Shown: piece by piece, positions 1 through 7,667 of the stretch
Position numbering within the stretch: the stretch's first letter is position 1
Layout of the letters: each line of letters begins with the position of its first letter
NCBI GenBank assembly: GCA_947253625.1
Contig: CAMYAB010000005.1
Location: 1 to 64,000, forward strand
Direction: 5' to 3'
Length of the DNA stretch: 64,000 nt
Source: an uncultured Porphyromonadaceae bacterium
GTDB lineage: Bacteria; Bacteroidota; Bacteroidia; Bacteroidales; Porphyromonadaceae
Made by a program: the position numbers and the translations under genes
The notes under the pieces: model-generated
The model's database searches: none
Told to the model about the DNA's origin: nothing
What the model saw: the letters and a program-made list of their open reading frames with translations, nothing else

Positions 1-957
1 TACCTCGAAGCTCTGCGCCGAATCACCGGTGTCATTTTCGACAAGACCGGCACCCTCACCGAGGGGACCTTTGAGCACGTAGAGCTCACTGTATGCGGCA
101 CAAACGACCACGACGACACCGCACGACTAGTCAAGAGCATGGAGCAACACAGCAACCACCCCGTAGCACAAGCTGTCGTCAAGAGCTTGGCACAGGCCTC
201 CACGGTTGAGCTCCGTGACCTGCAAGAGCTGGCCGGACGTGGAATGGTCGCCAAGTACGGTGATGAGACGCTCTGCCTAGGCAACCTAACCCTGATGGAA
301 GAAAACGGTGTACCCATCCCTGACCTTACCTCATACCCCGGAAAGACCGTCCTCTACTTTAGTCGATCCGGTCAGCTTGCCGCCACGATCACCCTTTCCG
401 ATGCCATCAAGCCTACCAGCCATGCCACTGTCACGGAGCTGCACAAGCGTGGCATCAAGCCCATCGTAATGCTGTCCGGAGACAAGGAGGATGTAGCGAC
501 CCATGTGGCAAAGGAGCTCGGGCTGGACGAAGCCAAAGGTGGACTACTCCCCCATGACAAAGTGCGCGAAGCCCGTGCCATCATGCAAGAGCACACCGTG
601 GCATATGTCGGTGATGGACTAAATGACGCACCGGTGATGAACATGGCCCCGGTCGGGATAGCCATGGGAGGGCTCGGTAGCGATGCAACCATAGAGGCCG
701 CCGACATAGTGATCCAAGGCGATGATCCCTACGCACTGGTCAATGCGCTGGACATTGCCAAAAAGACCAATACGATCGTGATCGAAAACATCGTCTTTTC
801 GCTCAGTTTCAAGGTCGTCGTCATGGTACTGGCCACCATCGGCTATGCCAGCCTCACCTTGGCGATTATCGCAGACGTCGGTGTGACACTGCTGGCGGTA
901 TTCAATGCGGCTAGGATCTTACGATTCAGAGGGACTCAACCGGAGCTCCAAAAATAA
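1..957 (+). CDS. Heavy-metal P1B-type ATPase, Zn/Cd/Pb class (3' part only)
   Basis: ATP-driven export of a divalent metal across the inner membrane. The gene enters the window already in frame, so only about 318 C-terminal residues are visible. Seen directly: the phosphorylation motif DKTGTLTEG at visible residues 14-22, the HP dipeptide of P1B pumps (SNHP, about 51-54), the hinge motif GDGLNDAP at 204-211, and two C-terminal membrane segments. A Lys (visible residue 271, in SFKVV) and an Asp (292, in ADVG) lie in those segments; this Lys/Asp pair is the hallmark of the ZntA/CadA class rather than the copper class. Class is inferred, since the CPC membrane motif and N-terminal metal domain are outside the window. 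Its last 32 bases overlap the convergent helicase gene. Confidence 0.93.
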   Translation, partial: YLEALRRITGVIFDKTGTLTEGTFEHVELTVCGTNDHDDTARLVKSMEQHSNHPVAQAVVKSLAQASTVELRDLQELAGRGMVAKYGDETLCLGNLTLMEENGVPIPDLTSYPGKTVLYFSRSGQLAATITLSDAIKPTSHATVTELHKRGIKPIVMLSGDKEDVATHVAKELGLDEAKGGLLPHDKVREARAIMQEHTVAYVGDGLNDAPVMNMAPVGIAMGGLGSDATIEAADIVIQGDDPYALVNALDIAKKTNTIVIENIVFSLSFKVVVMVLATIGYASLTLAIIADVGVTLLAVFNAARILRFRGTQPELQK

Positions 958-2374
958 AAGTAGGCGGATTGATGATGTACAGATGCTCCGACGCCCTGGT
1001 GATGGCGGTGTAGAGCCAGCGACAAAACGACAGATCGATCATCTCCGGTGTCAAGTACCCAAAGCTCAGGTAAACATGCTTCCACTGTCCACCCTGAGCC
1101 TTGTGTACGGTCATAGCGTAGCCATACTTGATCTGGAGGGCATTGAGGTAAGGGTCCTTCCGCAGCTTCCGAAAGAGAGACTGCCGAGAGGTACACTCTG
1201 GATAGTCCTTCGAGACAGCGTCAAATAGCTCTTGACGCCGCTCCGGGGTCAGCGAGGCGGTACCGGAGTAGAGGCTGTCCAGCATCACCTTACCCTCCAC
1301 TATGCCCCCCTCCGAGTCCTCCAGCTCCACGTCACGAAACGTAAAGCCATACAGCTTTTTCTCACCACGGCTCCTAATGACCCTCAGGAGCTCCCCATTG
1401 GCCACGAAGCCACTGATCGGCTTCCCGTCCGCATCGGTTGGCACGTGTAGATAGTTGTTGCGCACCACCATCACCTGCTCACCGGGCAAGACCTCCTCGT
1501 CATAGTAGAGCGTCCGATGCCGTATTCCTCGATTGAACTCCTCTGCATCCCTGTTGGAGCGCGTCACCACCACCGTCTCTTCCTCCCCCACTTTGGCAAA
1601 AGAGTCCTCCACATACTCCGGCAGGTCCCGACCGTTGATGATGGTGATCTCGCCACCCTCTCTCGGCATACTCAGTAGGGGCTCCGTCCAAGGGTGGTGA
1701 TTGGCGAGATTGAGGATCACGGTGCGCAGCTCATAGCTAGTCAGGACGATATCTCCGGCCGACTCCTGGCGGACGATATCCGTCAGTGCACCCGAAAAAA
1801 CCGGGTACCCATACCCCCCCAGATAAGCTTCGTTCAACGCAGGACTGAGCTCCGTCCCTATAGGTGGCAGCTGGGCATCATCACCCACAAAAAGGACCTT
1901 GGAGCTTGGGGTGTTGCAGCAGTACTCCAGCAAATCATCTAGCAGACAGCCCGACCCAAAAGTAGTCGGCCCATCCGGGACATTACTGATCATCGATGCC
2001 TCATCCACGACGTAGAGGATCCCCTCTCTCTCCTTATTGTAGCCCAGCTCATACATCGACTCCATCCCCCCCACCACACGCTCCCGATAGATGGCACGGT
2101 GGATCGTACTCGCCGGCAGACCGCAGTAGGCTTGTAGCACCTTTGCCGCCCTACCGGTAGGGGCCAGCAGACACACCTTCATCCCACTTGTCGCCACCAT
2201 CCGTGCAAAAGCCCCCACCAGCGTACTCTTTCCCGTACCGGCATAGCCACGCAGCACGAAAAAAGCATGTGGCGCACTGTAGCCCAAAAACTCCTCCAGC
2301 TGCGCCATCACTCGAAACTGCGACTCGGTAGGCGTAAAAGGGAAATAGTTGAGGATTTTTTGCTCAATTGGCAT
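926..2374 (-). CDS. RecD-like superfamily 1 ATP-dependent DNA helicase
   Basis: 482 residues. Superfamily 1 helicase of the RecD/exonuclease V alpha type, probably acting in DNA repair or recombination. Motifs in order: Walker A GYAGTGKST (43-51), APTGRAAKVL (71-80), Walker B VVDEAS (122-127), FVGDDAQLPPIG (motif III), and the C-terminal UvrD_C_2 part with TVHKAQGGQ (about 422-430) and TAITRA (about 456). It is shorter than RecD2 proteins, which carry an extra N-terminal helix-hairpin-helix region, and no recB or recC is nearby, so it is probably a stand-alone helicase. The 3' end overlaps the metal ATPase gene tail-to-tail by 32 bp. The start is an ATG preceded by a TATCTTTG promoter-like box. 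Confidence 0.93.
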   Translation of the reverse strand: MPIEQKILNYFPFTPTESQFRVMAQLEEFLGYSAPHAFFVLRGYAGTGKSTLVGAFARMVATSGMKVCLLAPTGRAAKVLQAYCGLPASTIHRAIYRERVVGGMESMYELGYNKEREGILYVVDEASMISNVPDGPTTFGSGCLLDDLLEYCCNTPSSKVLFVGDDAQLPPIGTELSPALNEAYLGGYGYPVFSGALTDIVRQESAGDIVLTSYELRTVILNLANHHPWTEPLLSMPREGGEITIINGRDLPEYVEDSFAKVGEEETVVVTRSNRDAEEFNRGIRHRTLYYDEEVLPGEQVMVVRNNYLHVPTDADGKPISGFVANGELLRVIRSRGEKKLYGFTFRDVELEDSEGGIVEGKVMLDSLYSGTASLTPERRQELFDAVSKDYPECTSRQSLFRKLRKDPYLNALQIKYGYAMTVHKAQGGQWKHVYLSFGYLTPEMIDLSFCRWLYTAITRASEHLYIINPPTFIFGAPVESL

Positions 2375-2407
2375 TTTTATCTTACCTTAGCAGTGATTTT
2401 GGATGTC

Positions 2408-2415
2408 CAAAGATA
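2408..2415 (-). promoter_or_regulatory. Putative -7 box (TATCTTTG) of the RecD-like helicase gene
   Basis: The minus strand reads TATCTTTG, a match to the Bacteroidetes -7 consensus TAnnTTTG, about 34 bases upstream of the helicase ATG. A clear TTTG -33 element at the usual 19-20 bp spacing is not obvious. Confidence 0.5.
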
Positions 2416-2436
2416 CGTAGTTTGGCCAAAGTTTAC

Positions 2437-2444
2437 TAACTTTG
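2437..2444 (+). promoter_or_regulatory. Putative -7 box (TAACTTTG) of the divergent membrane-protein gene
   Basis: TAACTTTG matches TAnnTTTG and lies 80 bases upstream of the ATG at 2524. With the box at 2408-2415 it would form a back-to-back divergent promoter pair in a 149-bp gap. The -33 element is weak. Confidence 0.5.
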
Positions 2445-2523
2445 TAGCAACGGTGGACCAAGATACCACATTTTGGTCTGCTCACCTGATTTGAAAGCAT
2501 AAAATAACAAGTATAATCCCCGT

Positions 2524-3231
2524 ATGAAGAATGTTTTAAAGATTGTTTTGGTCCTCGTCATTATTGGACTTGGGTATGCGTGCATCGCCAGCATTCGTGG
2601 ATCGATCTCCTTTGCCCGCACAAAAGAAGCCCGTGACGCCGAGATCATTCAGGCGCTGATGGACGTACGTACCGCCCAGATAGCGTACAAGCAGGAGTAC
2701 CTGGTACACACTCCCTCGATCGACACTCTCCGTGATTGGCTTGCCAACGGTAAGGTCAAGACAGTCCGCAAGCAGTTGGAGCTGACCGAGAAGCAACTCG
2801 AGGACGGCATGACCGAAAAGGAGGCTGTCAACATCGTCAAAAAAGCCGAGGCTACCGGCAAGTGGAAAGAAGCCGAGGAAAAGGGACTCTCTCGTATCGA
2901 AAACGGGGTGCGTGTCTCATTCCGTCGCGACACGCTTGAGGCCAACCCTGCCGAGACCCTCTTCCCAAAAGGCTATGACCTCAGCAAGTTTGGCTACGTA
3001 CCCACGCTGAGTGGGGTGGAGTTCCAGATGGATACCGCGAGTGTCATCACCGGATCCGGCTACGACATCAAGGTGTTTGAGGCCAAAGTACCCTACACCG
3101 CCTACCTCGGTGACCTCGACAAGCGTGAGCTGGGCAACCTGATCGACAAGCAAGAGCAACTGGGACGCTACCCCGGACTCAAGGTGGGCTCCCTGACCGA
3201 AGTCAACAACTACGCAGGCAACTGGGAGTAA
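2524..3231 (+). CDS. Unrecognised membrane-anchored protein
   Basis: 235 residues; I do not recognise the family. The N-terminus (residues 4-24) is one hydrophobic segment after a short Lys-containing start, so it is either a signal anchor or an uncleaved signal peptide. After it comes a mostly charged, helix-prone middle (about 80-140, rich in Lys/Glu) and a C-terminal half richer in beta-type residues with a Gly/Tyr pattern (GYDLSKFGYVP). There are no catalytic-looking motifs, and the only Cys is in the anchor. It is monocistronic: its own promoter-like box lies upstream and a strong terminator follows 40 bases after the stop. Likely an envelope protein facing the periplasm. Confidence 0.8.
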   Translation: MKNVLKIVLVLVIIGLGYACIASIRGSISFARTKEARDAEIIQALMDVRTAQIAYKQEYLVHTPSIDTLRDWLANGKVKTVRKQLELTEKQLEDGMTEKEAVNIVKKAEATGKWKEAEEKGLSRIENGVRVSFRRDTLEANPAETLFPKGYDLSKFGYVPTLSGVEFQMDTASVITGSGYDIKVFEAKVPYTAYLGDLDKRELGNLIDKQEQLGRYPGLKVGSLTEVNNYAGNWE

Positions 3232-3272
3232 GCACTCTCCCGATGGGGATACACCCCCAAAAACAGACCTAG

Positions 3273-3324
3273 GCACCACCTCTGCACGCCCCTTCGGGGA
3301 CGAAGCACTGGTGGTGCTTTTTTT
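3273..3324 (+). terminator. Rho-independent terminator
   Basis: GCACCACC (3273-3280) pairs with GGTGGTGC (3310-3317), followed by a run of T. It ends the transcript of the membrane-anchored protein and shows that the DUF3822 gene downstream does not start at the GTG at 3311, which lies inside the hairpin. Confidence 0.85.
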
Positions 3325-3355
3325 ACCACTTCGCCATCCCCCTCTCTTGACCGAC

Positions 3356-4150
3356 ATGTCCAACGCGCATCCAGCCCCAAGTCGAGCACACGTCCTCTTC
3401 ACCAACGACAAGATCTATCTCGCCGTGGAGGATGTGACCGATGGGCACCTAGTGTCCTCTCTCTGCATCGACACCGACGGCACGCCACAGTCCGTATCCA
3501 CCCATTTTTTTGAGCGGCCGGAGCTGTCGCAACCCTACACCGACACCACTCTGTACATAGACTACGGAGGCAAGTACTGCATCGTGCCACAGAGTTTTTT
3601 GGGCCAGGGGATTCCCTCCGCCGTTTGGCTGGGCGACAAAGACGAGGAGACCCACGTCCTAAAGAGTCTGCTTCCCGATCAGCAGTATGGCATCATCTAC
3701 TCCATTCCGCGCATGATCCATGAGTTTTGCGAGCGTTCCTTTTCGCTCCAGACCTACCGACACCCTATAGCCCCACTGCTCTCCTGCGTAGCCACCCATA
3801 GCCGACGCAACCCACAGCCCACACTTGTGGCAGTCCTCCACTCCACGACCATAGACCTCATCCACTACCGAGATGATCGGCTGGAGCTCGCCAATCGCTA
3901 CCGCATCCAAAACGAAGTCGACGCACTCTACTACATATCTGCAGCCTGGAGACACTTTGGACTCATAGGGGCATCGGATCACCTCGCACTCTTTGGCGAA
4001 AATCTCGATATGCTCAAGAGTCTCAGAGATCTACTCACCGACTCCATCGCACACCTCACGCTCAACGACTACGCCGCACTGGGTGCCAAACGACCGGCTC
4101 TACCACCGGAGCTACCCCCACTCCTACAGTTCAGACTAATATGCGCATAA
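3356..4150 (+). CDS. DUF3822 family protein
   Basis: 264 residues from the ATG at 3356; an in-frame GTG at 3311 is rejected because it lies in the terminator stem. It resembles DUF3822, a Bacteroidetes-specific family of unknown function that habitually sits just upstream of rsmD. The family has an actin/hexokinase-like fold feel (beta-rich N-terminal half with YIDYGGKYCIVP, then a helical C-terminal half), but no ATPase motif can be claimed from sequence. Its last 10 bases overlap the start of rsmD, so the two are translationally coupled. Function is unknown; co-occurrence suggests a link to ribosome or RNA metabolism. Confidence 0.82.
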   Translation: MSNAHPAPSRAHVLFTNDKIYLAVEDVTDGHLVSSLCIDTDGTPQSVSTHFFERPELSQPYTDTTLYIDYGGKYCIVPQSFLGQGIPSAVWLGDKDEETHVLKSLLPDQQYGIIYSIPRMIHEFCERSFSLQTYRHPIAPLLSCVATHSRRNPQPTLVAVLHSTTIDLIHYRDDRLELANRYRIQNEVDALYYISAAWRHFGLIGASDHLALFGENLDMLKSLRDLLTDSIAHLTLNDYAALGAKRPALPPELPPLLQFRLICA

Positions 4151-4692
4151 TCGCAGGAAAGTACGGCAAGCTACGCTTCCAAGTCCCCAAAAACTTCAAG
4201 GCTCGACCCACCACGGATCTCGCCAAGGAAGCCCTCTTCAATATTCTGGACAACCAAGTGGACTGGAGCGACTGCGACTGCTTGGACCTCTTTGCCGGGA
4301 CAGGGAGCATTGGGCTGGAGATGCTGTCTCGTGGAGCAAAAAGTGTCCTCGCCATCGAGAAAGACCGCCAACACTGGGCATTCATCAAAAAAGTAGCCAC
4401 CACCCTCCAAGACCCCGCCTACAAAGTCACGCAGATGGATGCGATGAAGTGGCTCAAAAGCAACGGACATACGGACAAGTACGACCTCATATTTGCCGAC
4501 CCACCCTACGCCATGACCACAGAGCTGACCCTCCTACCCGGACTGATCCTCACCTCAGGGCTACTGAGCGAAAAGGGCCTGCTGGTGGTCGAGCACCCCA
4601 AAACGGTTGACCTAAGCAAGGCAACCGGATTCTTAGAGCTGCGCCACTACGGTGCCGTTCACTTTTCATTTTTCACCAATCAAACAAACTAA
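4141..4692 (+). CDS. rsmD: 16S rRNA (guanine(966)-N(2))-methyltransferase RsmD
   Basis: 183 residues, the normal length. Transfers a methyl group from SAM to N2 of G966 in 16S rRNA during small-subunit assembly. Seen: the opening MRIIAGKYG and the conserved RPTTDLAKEALFNIL, SAM-binding motif I DLFAGTGSIGLE (about 49-60), and the N6/N2-methyltransferase catalytic motif DPPY (about 120-123). It starts inside the end of the DUF3822 gene and is followed after 7 bases by the small membrane protein gene, so all three probably form one transcript. Confidence 0.96.
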   Translation: MRIIAGKYGKLRFQVPKNFKARPTTDLAKEALFNILDNQVDWSDCDCLDLFAGTGSIGLEMLSRGAKSVLAIEKDRQHWAFIKKVATTLQDPAYKVTQMDAMKWLKSNGHTDKYDLIFADPPYAMTTELTLLPGLILTSGLLSEKGLLVVEHPKTVDLSKATGFLELRHYGAVHFSFFTNQTN

Positions 4693-4699
4693 ATCAACT

Positions 4700-4954
4700 A
4701 TGGCAGAACTAATAGGATCACTCATCATCGGACTAATAGCCGGACTGATAGCCTCCGCAATCATGCCGGGCGGAGCCAAAGGTTGTCTATGGAATACTCT
4801 ACTGGGACTGGTTGGCAGTGCCGTTGGAGGCTGGGCCTTTGGGCTCATCGGACTCGAGTCCAACGGCGGAGTGTGGGGACGACTGACTGTGGCAACGGTC
4901 GGTGCCGTCATCCTCATCGCTATCTACAACGCACTCTCCGGCAAAAAACACTGA
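4700..4954 (+). CDS. GlsB/YeaQ/YmgE family stress-response membrane protein
   Basis: 84 residues from the ATG at 4700; the longer in-frame start inside rsmD is not needed. Transglycosylase-associated protein family: small, Gly-rich, with three hydrophobic segments (residues about 3-22, 30-50, 58-78) and the typical PGGAKG turn after the first one. Members are inner-membrane proteins induced by stress in other bacteria; the molecular role is not known. It lies 7 bases after rsmD. Confidence 0.9.
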   Translation: MAELIGSLIIGLIAGLIASAIMPGGAKGCLWNTLLGLVGSAVGGWAFGLIGLESNGGVWGRLTVATVGAVILIAIYNALSGKKH

Positions 4955-5026
4955 GCACACGCTCATTTACTTGCGAGGGAGTGTCCAGTTCCCTCCACTG
5001 ACCCAAGGGAGAGTCTGTTGTCACAC

Positions 5027-5052
5027 GAGTAGCGACCGGTTTGTCGCTACTC
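5027..5052. repeat. Perfect 10-bp inverted repeat
   Basis: GAGTAGCGAC (5027-5036) and GTCGCTACTC (5043-5052) with a 6-base loop, 72 bases after the glsB-type stop codon. It has no T-tract, so it is either an mRNA 3'-end stabiliser or a binding site rather than a standard terminator. Confidence 0.65.
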
Positions 5053-5194
5053 ATGCAAGTTCTCAGCACACTTAGTACAAATGTGCAAGAGGGGTATCAC
5101 CTACCCTATTCTCAAGCAAAAAGAGACCCATCGGGTGTCCAAAAAGCACGCTACGCCAAGACCTGTTTTTGGGCACATCCCGGATCAATATTTT

Positions 5195-5284
5195 TTTCTA
5201 TCCGTCTAAGCGATCGCTTCTATCCGTGAAAAGGTTTGCTTCTATCCGTGAAAACTTTCGCTTCTATCCGTGAAACTCGAGGTC
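5195..5284 (-). repeat. 22-bp-period repeat array 1 (four units)
   Basis: Read on the minus strand: units with core ACGGATAGAAG. On the plus strand the CTTCTATCCG cores start at 5195 (imperfect first base), 5217, 5239 and 5261, so the period is exactly 22. The unit at 5195 carries the variant left half TTAGAC instead of TTTCAC. The minus-strand left flank is GACCTCGAG and the right end is A-rich, as in other arrays of this window. Confidence 0.9.
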
Positions 5285-5308
5285 CGCTATAACTATTTGA
5301 TTATCAAC

Positions 5309-5330
5309 GCCACCAAAAGGTGGCTTTTTT
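5309..5330 (+). terminator. Rho-independent terminator
   Basis: GCCACC, loop AAAA, GGTGGC, then six T (5325-5330). It faces plus-strand transcription coming from the rsmD/glsB direction. Confidence 0.8.
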
Positions 5331-5444
5331 GGCCCCCAAAATGCCTCTTTTTGCGCCTTTTTTTGGGGGATCTCGAGGTGGAAAAATGGACGGAAAGTTG
5401 CCACACCTTTTTACAACCGCGGAGATGAGTGGGGGGAGGGGTAC

Positions 5445-6740
5445 TCAACAACCGCTTTTGGGGCTGAGGAGCTCACCGATAGGACTACCCGGTGCGGGGC
5501 GGAAGTCGAGCCCCCAAGCACCACAGCCCGCACCGATACGTACCTCCTCCGACACCCGAAGTGGTGGGACGGCCAAGATTTTCCCGGAATGGCTCACCAG
5601 TACAGGGCAGTAGGGGCGATAGTAGGGGGGGATGCCTTGCTCCTTGAGGTACTCAAAGACATTTTTGCGCCCCTGCTTCATGCCGAGTGCCCGAAAGTGG
5701 TCCTCCGGTTGGGCACTGCGTAGCAATAGGGTCTCGGGGGCATAGGCATCTGAGATCCGTAGCCGCCCCTCTCGGACCACGCTCACTGTGCCGACCCCGG
5801 GGAGGTCAACCTCTCGCTCCGAAAGAGGACGCTCGTACAATTGCTGGGGCTGACAGATGTAGGCTCTCCGTCTGAACCTCTCGAGTAAAAAGTGCCCCTG
5901 AAACCTTGCACCACTCTCGTCCGGTGAGGAGATGAGTTGGTCGATCTGACGTCTCGAGAAGCCATGGGGGCTCAGGAGGCGGTAGAGGTAGAGCCCGGCG
6001 TGGGGAGGCAGATCGTTGAGGGCTATGCTGTGCGTCTTGGGATCGAGATAGCGGTCTCGGAAGTCCAGTACAGCGTCGCTGATGAGCGCTTGCTCCTCGG
6101 CATAGATCTCTCGACTGCGGAGGAGACTTTTTCGGAAGGCGGGATTTAGTTTCTCAAAGGCTCGGATCAGATCATGTCGGATGTAGTTGCGCTTGATGCG
6201 TGTGTCGGAGTTGGTGGAGTCCTCTACGTAGGGGAGGTTATGGCGGTGCAGGTAGTCGAGGATCTCGGCTCGTGTGGTGGTGAGGAGTGGCCGCCAGATG
6301 TACCCATTGTACTCCTGCATGCCGATGAGGCCCTCACCTCCGGTTCCACGTGCGAGGTTGAGCAATATCGTCTCGACCTGGTCATCAGCGTGGTGTGCGA
6401 CAGCTATATATGCAGCGCTGTAGTGCTCTCGCAGTCGCTCCAGCCAGCGATAGCGAATCTCTCGTGCGGCCATCTCTATAGATAGGTGCTCTCGCTCGGC
6501 ATAGCGGATGGTGTCCTCGTGGTAGACCTCCAGCTGGACCGTGGGATAGCGATCGGCTATCAGCTCTCGGACGAAGGCTTCGTCTCGATCACTCTCACTG
6601 CCTCTGAGGTGAAAATTGACATGTGCGGCAATGACTGAGTAGCCCTGCCGGCACAGTCTGTCGAGGAGGGCCACAGAGTCTGCCCCGCCACTGAGTCCGA
6701 GTATGATTCTGTCGTTTTTGTCGGGTTGGGGAAGTGCCAT
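5445..6740 (-). CDS. tilS: tRNA(Ile)-lysidine synthetase TilS
   Basis: 431 residues. ATP-dependent ligation of lysine to C34 of the CAU-anticodon tRNA(Ile), converting its decoding from AUG to AUA; essential in nearly all bacteria. Seen: PP-loop SGGADS at 17-22, the TilS motif HHADDQVETILLNLARGTG (about 118-136), and the C-terminal substrate-binding domain expected in the full-length form. The start is an ATG with the motif at normal distance. It lies downstream of the zinc-ribbon gene, from which it is separated by a strong terminator, so it probably has its own promoter, though I see no good TAnnTTTG box. Confidence 0.96.
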   Translation of the reverse strand: MALPQPDKNDRIILGLSGGADSVALLDRLCRQGYSVIAAHVNFHLRGSESDRDEAFVRELIADRYPTVQLEVYHEDTIRYAEREHLSIEMAAREIRYRWLERLREHYSAAYIAVAHHADDQVETILLNLARGTGGEGLIGMQEYNGYIWRPLLTTTRAEILDYLHRHNLPYVEDSTNSDTRIKRNYIRHDLIRAFEKLNPAFRKSLLRSREIYAEEQALISDAVLDFRDRYLDPKTHSIALNDLPPHAGLYLYRLLSPHGFSRRQIDQLISSPDESGARFQGHFLLERFRRRAYICQPQQLYERPLSEREVDLPGVGTVSVVREGRLRISDAYAPETLLLRSAQPEDHFRALGMKQGRKNVFEYLKEQGIPPYYRPYCPVLVSHSGKILAVPPLRVSEEVRIGAGCGAWGLDFRPAPGSPIGELLSPKSGC

Positions 6741-6746
6741 AGGTGC

Positions 6747-6796
6747 AAAAAAAAGACGACGGAGTACCGGCCAATTTAGGCGGTCCTTCCGTCGTC
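6747..6796 (-). terminator. Terminator after the zinc-ribbon gene
   Basis: GACGACGGA (6755-6763) pairs with TCCGTCGTC (6788-6796); on the minus strand the stem is followed by eight T (A run at 6747-6754). It closes the pepD-to-zinc-ribbon transcript just before tilS. Confidence 0.85.
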
Positions 6797-6881
6797 CTTA
6801 TTACTCATCGATACAATACCAATTCCCAATCCCCACTTCATGGTCCACGGTGGACCTAGGGTATGGGGTGGGTGGGGAGTG

Positions 6882-7664
6882 TCAGTCTGCTTTTACCTCC
6901 TGACGGACCTCCTCAGCGAGCTCCGGATCTACCAGCACCCGACCACAGTACTCACATACGATGATCTTTTTGTGTGCTTGTACATCGAGCATCCTTTGGG
7001 GCGGTATCTTGTTGAAGCACCCCATGCAGGCGTCACGGTCAATGGACACGACGGCGAGTCCGTTTCGGGAGCTTTTTCGGGTCCGGTTGAATGCGGCGAG
7101 CAGTCGCTCATCAATGAGGGCCTCCAGGTCACGTGCCTCCAGTCGGAGTCGCTCCTCGTCCTGCTTGGTCTCGGAGATGATCTGGTCGAGCTCCTCGTGC
7201 TTGTGCTCGAGGTCTTTTTGACGCTCTGCCGTCTCTTCGGCAAGGGTCTTCATCTCTTCTTGGATATTGGCGATGCGCTCCTTGTTGGTGGCAGTGCTCT
7301 TTTCGTACCCCTCTATTTGCAGGTGCTGAAACTCTACTTCCTTGGTCAGGAGGTCATACTCACGATTGTTTCGCACGGAGTTGAGTTGCTCGGAAAATCG
7401 CTCAATCGCTTGCTGGGCGACACGTGCGTCCTCTTCGTTTTGCTTATTTTTAGCCTCGAGACGCTTGATCTCCTCCTCGTACTTGGTGTAGCGAGTATGC
7501 CGTCCCTCCAGCTCATCCTCTAGCTCCTGCACCTCTAGTGGCAGCTCGCCACGGATAGTGCGGATACGGTCGATCTGAGATGCTACAGTCTGGAGTTTGT
7601 AGAGGGCCTTGAGGCGCTCTTCTACGCTTACCTCTCTAGGTGTCTCTTCTTTTTTCTTAGCCAT
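6882..7664 (-). CDS. Coiled-coil C4 zinc-ribbon protein (DUF164/zf-RING_7 family)
   Basis: 260 residues. Residues about 15-190 form a long antiparallel-type coiled coil (heptad-rich, high Glu/Lys/Arg), followed by a C-terminal zinc ribbon with Cys pairs at 213/216 (CMGC) and 237/240 (CEYC). This is the family of Helicobacter HP0958 and other nucleic-acid-associated zinc-ribbon proteins; its role in non-flagellated bacteria is unknown, with RNA binding a reasonable guess. It starts 3 bases after the nif3 stop, a pairing common in Bacteroidetes and other phyla, so the two are in one operon. A TACCTTTG box at 7718-7725 inside nif3 could be an internal promoter, but this is weak. Confidence 0.9.
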   Translation of the reverse strand: MAKKKEETPREVSVEERLKALYKLQTVASQIDRIRTIRGELPLEVQELEDELEGRHTRYTKYEEEIKRLEAKNKQNEEDARVAQQAIERFSEQLNSVRNNREYDLLTKEVEFQHLQIEGYEKSTATNKERIANIQEEMKTLAEETAERQKDLEHKHEELDQIISETKQDEERLRLEARDLEALIDERLLAAFNRTRKSSRNGLAVVSIDRDACMGCFNKIPPQRMLDVQAHKKIIVCEYCGRVLVDPELAEEVRQEVKAD

Positions 7665-7667
7665 ATG

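Larger units (their letters stand above)
4955..5444. other. 490-bp convergent intergenic region
   Basis: Separates the plus-strand glsB-type gene from the minus-strand tilS. It holds no convincing gene. Contents: a perfect 10-bp inverted repeat (5027-5052), a four-unit 22-bp repeat array (5195-5284) and a plus-strand terminator (5309-5330). The reading frames at 5041-5229 and 5320-5613 look like chance ORFs. Confidence 0.7.

Noticed and set aside
3311..3355. Longer N-terminus for the DUF3822 protein
   Set aside because: These codons overlap the terminator stem and T-tract of the previous gene.
6842..6856. GGTCCA-CGG-TGGACC inverted repeat as a regulatory site
   Set aside because: Short, 25 bases after the zinc-ribbon stop with a strong terminator beyond it; nothing links it to regulation.
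6840..7523. 227-residue plus-strand frame
   Set aside because: Antisense shadow of the coiled-coil zinc-ribbon gene, whose Leu/Glu-rich code gives long open frames.
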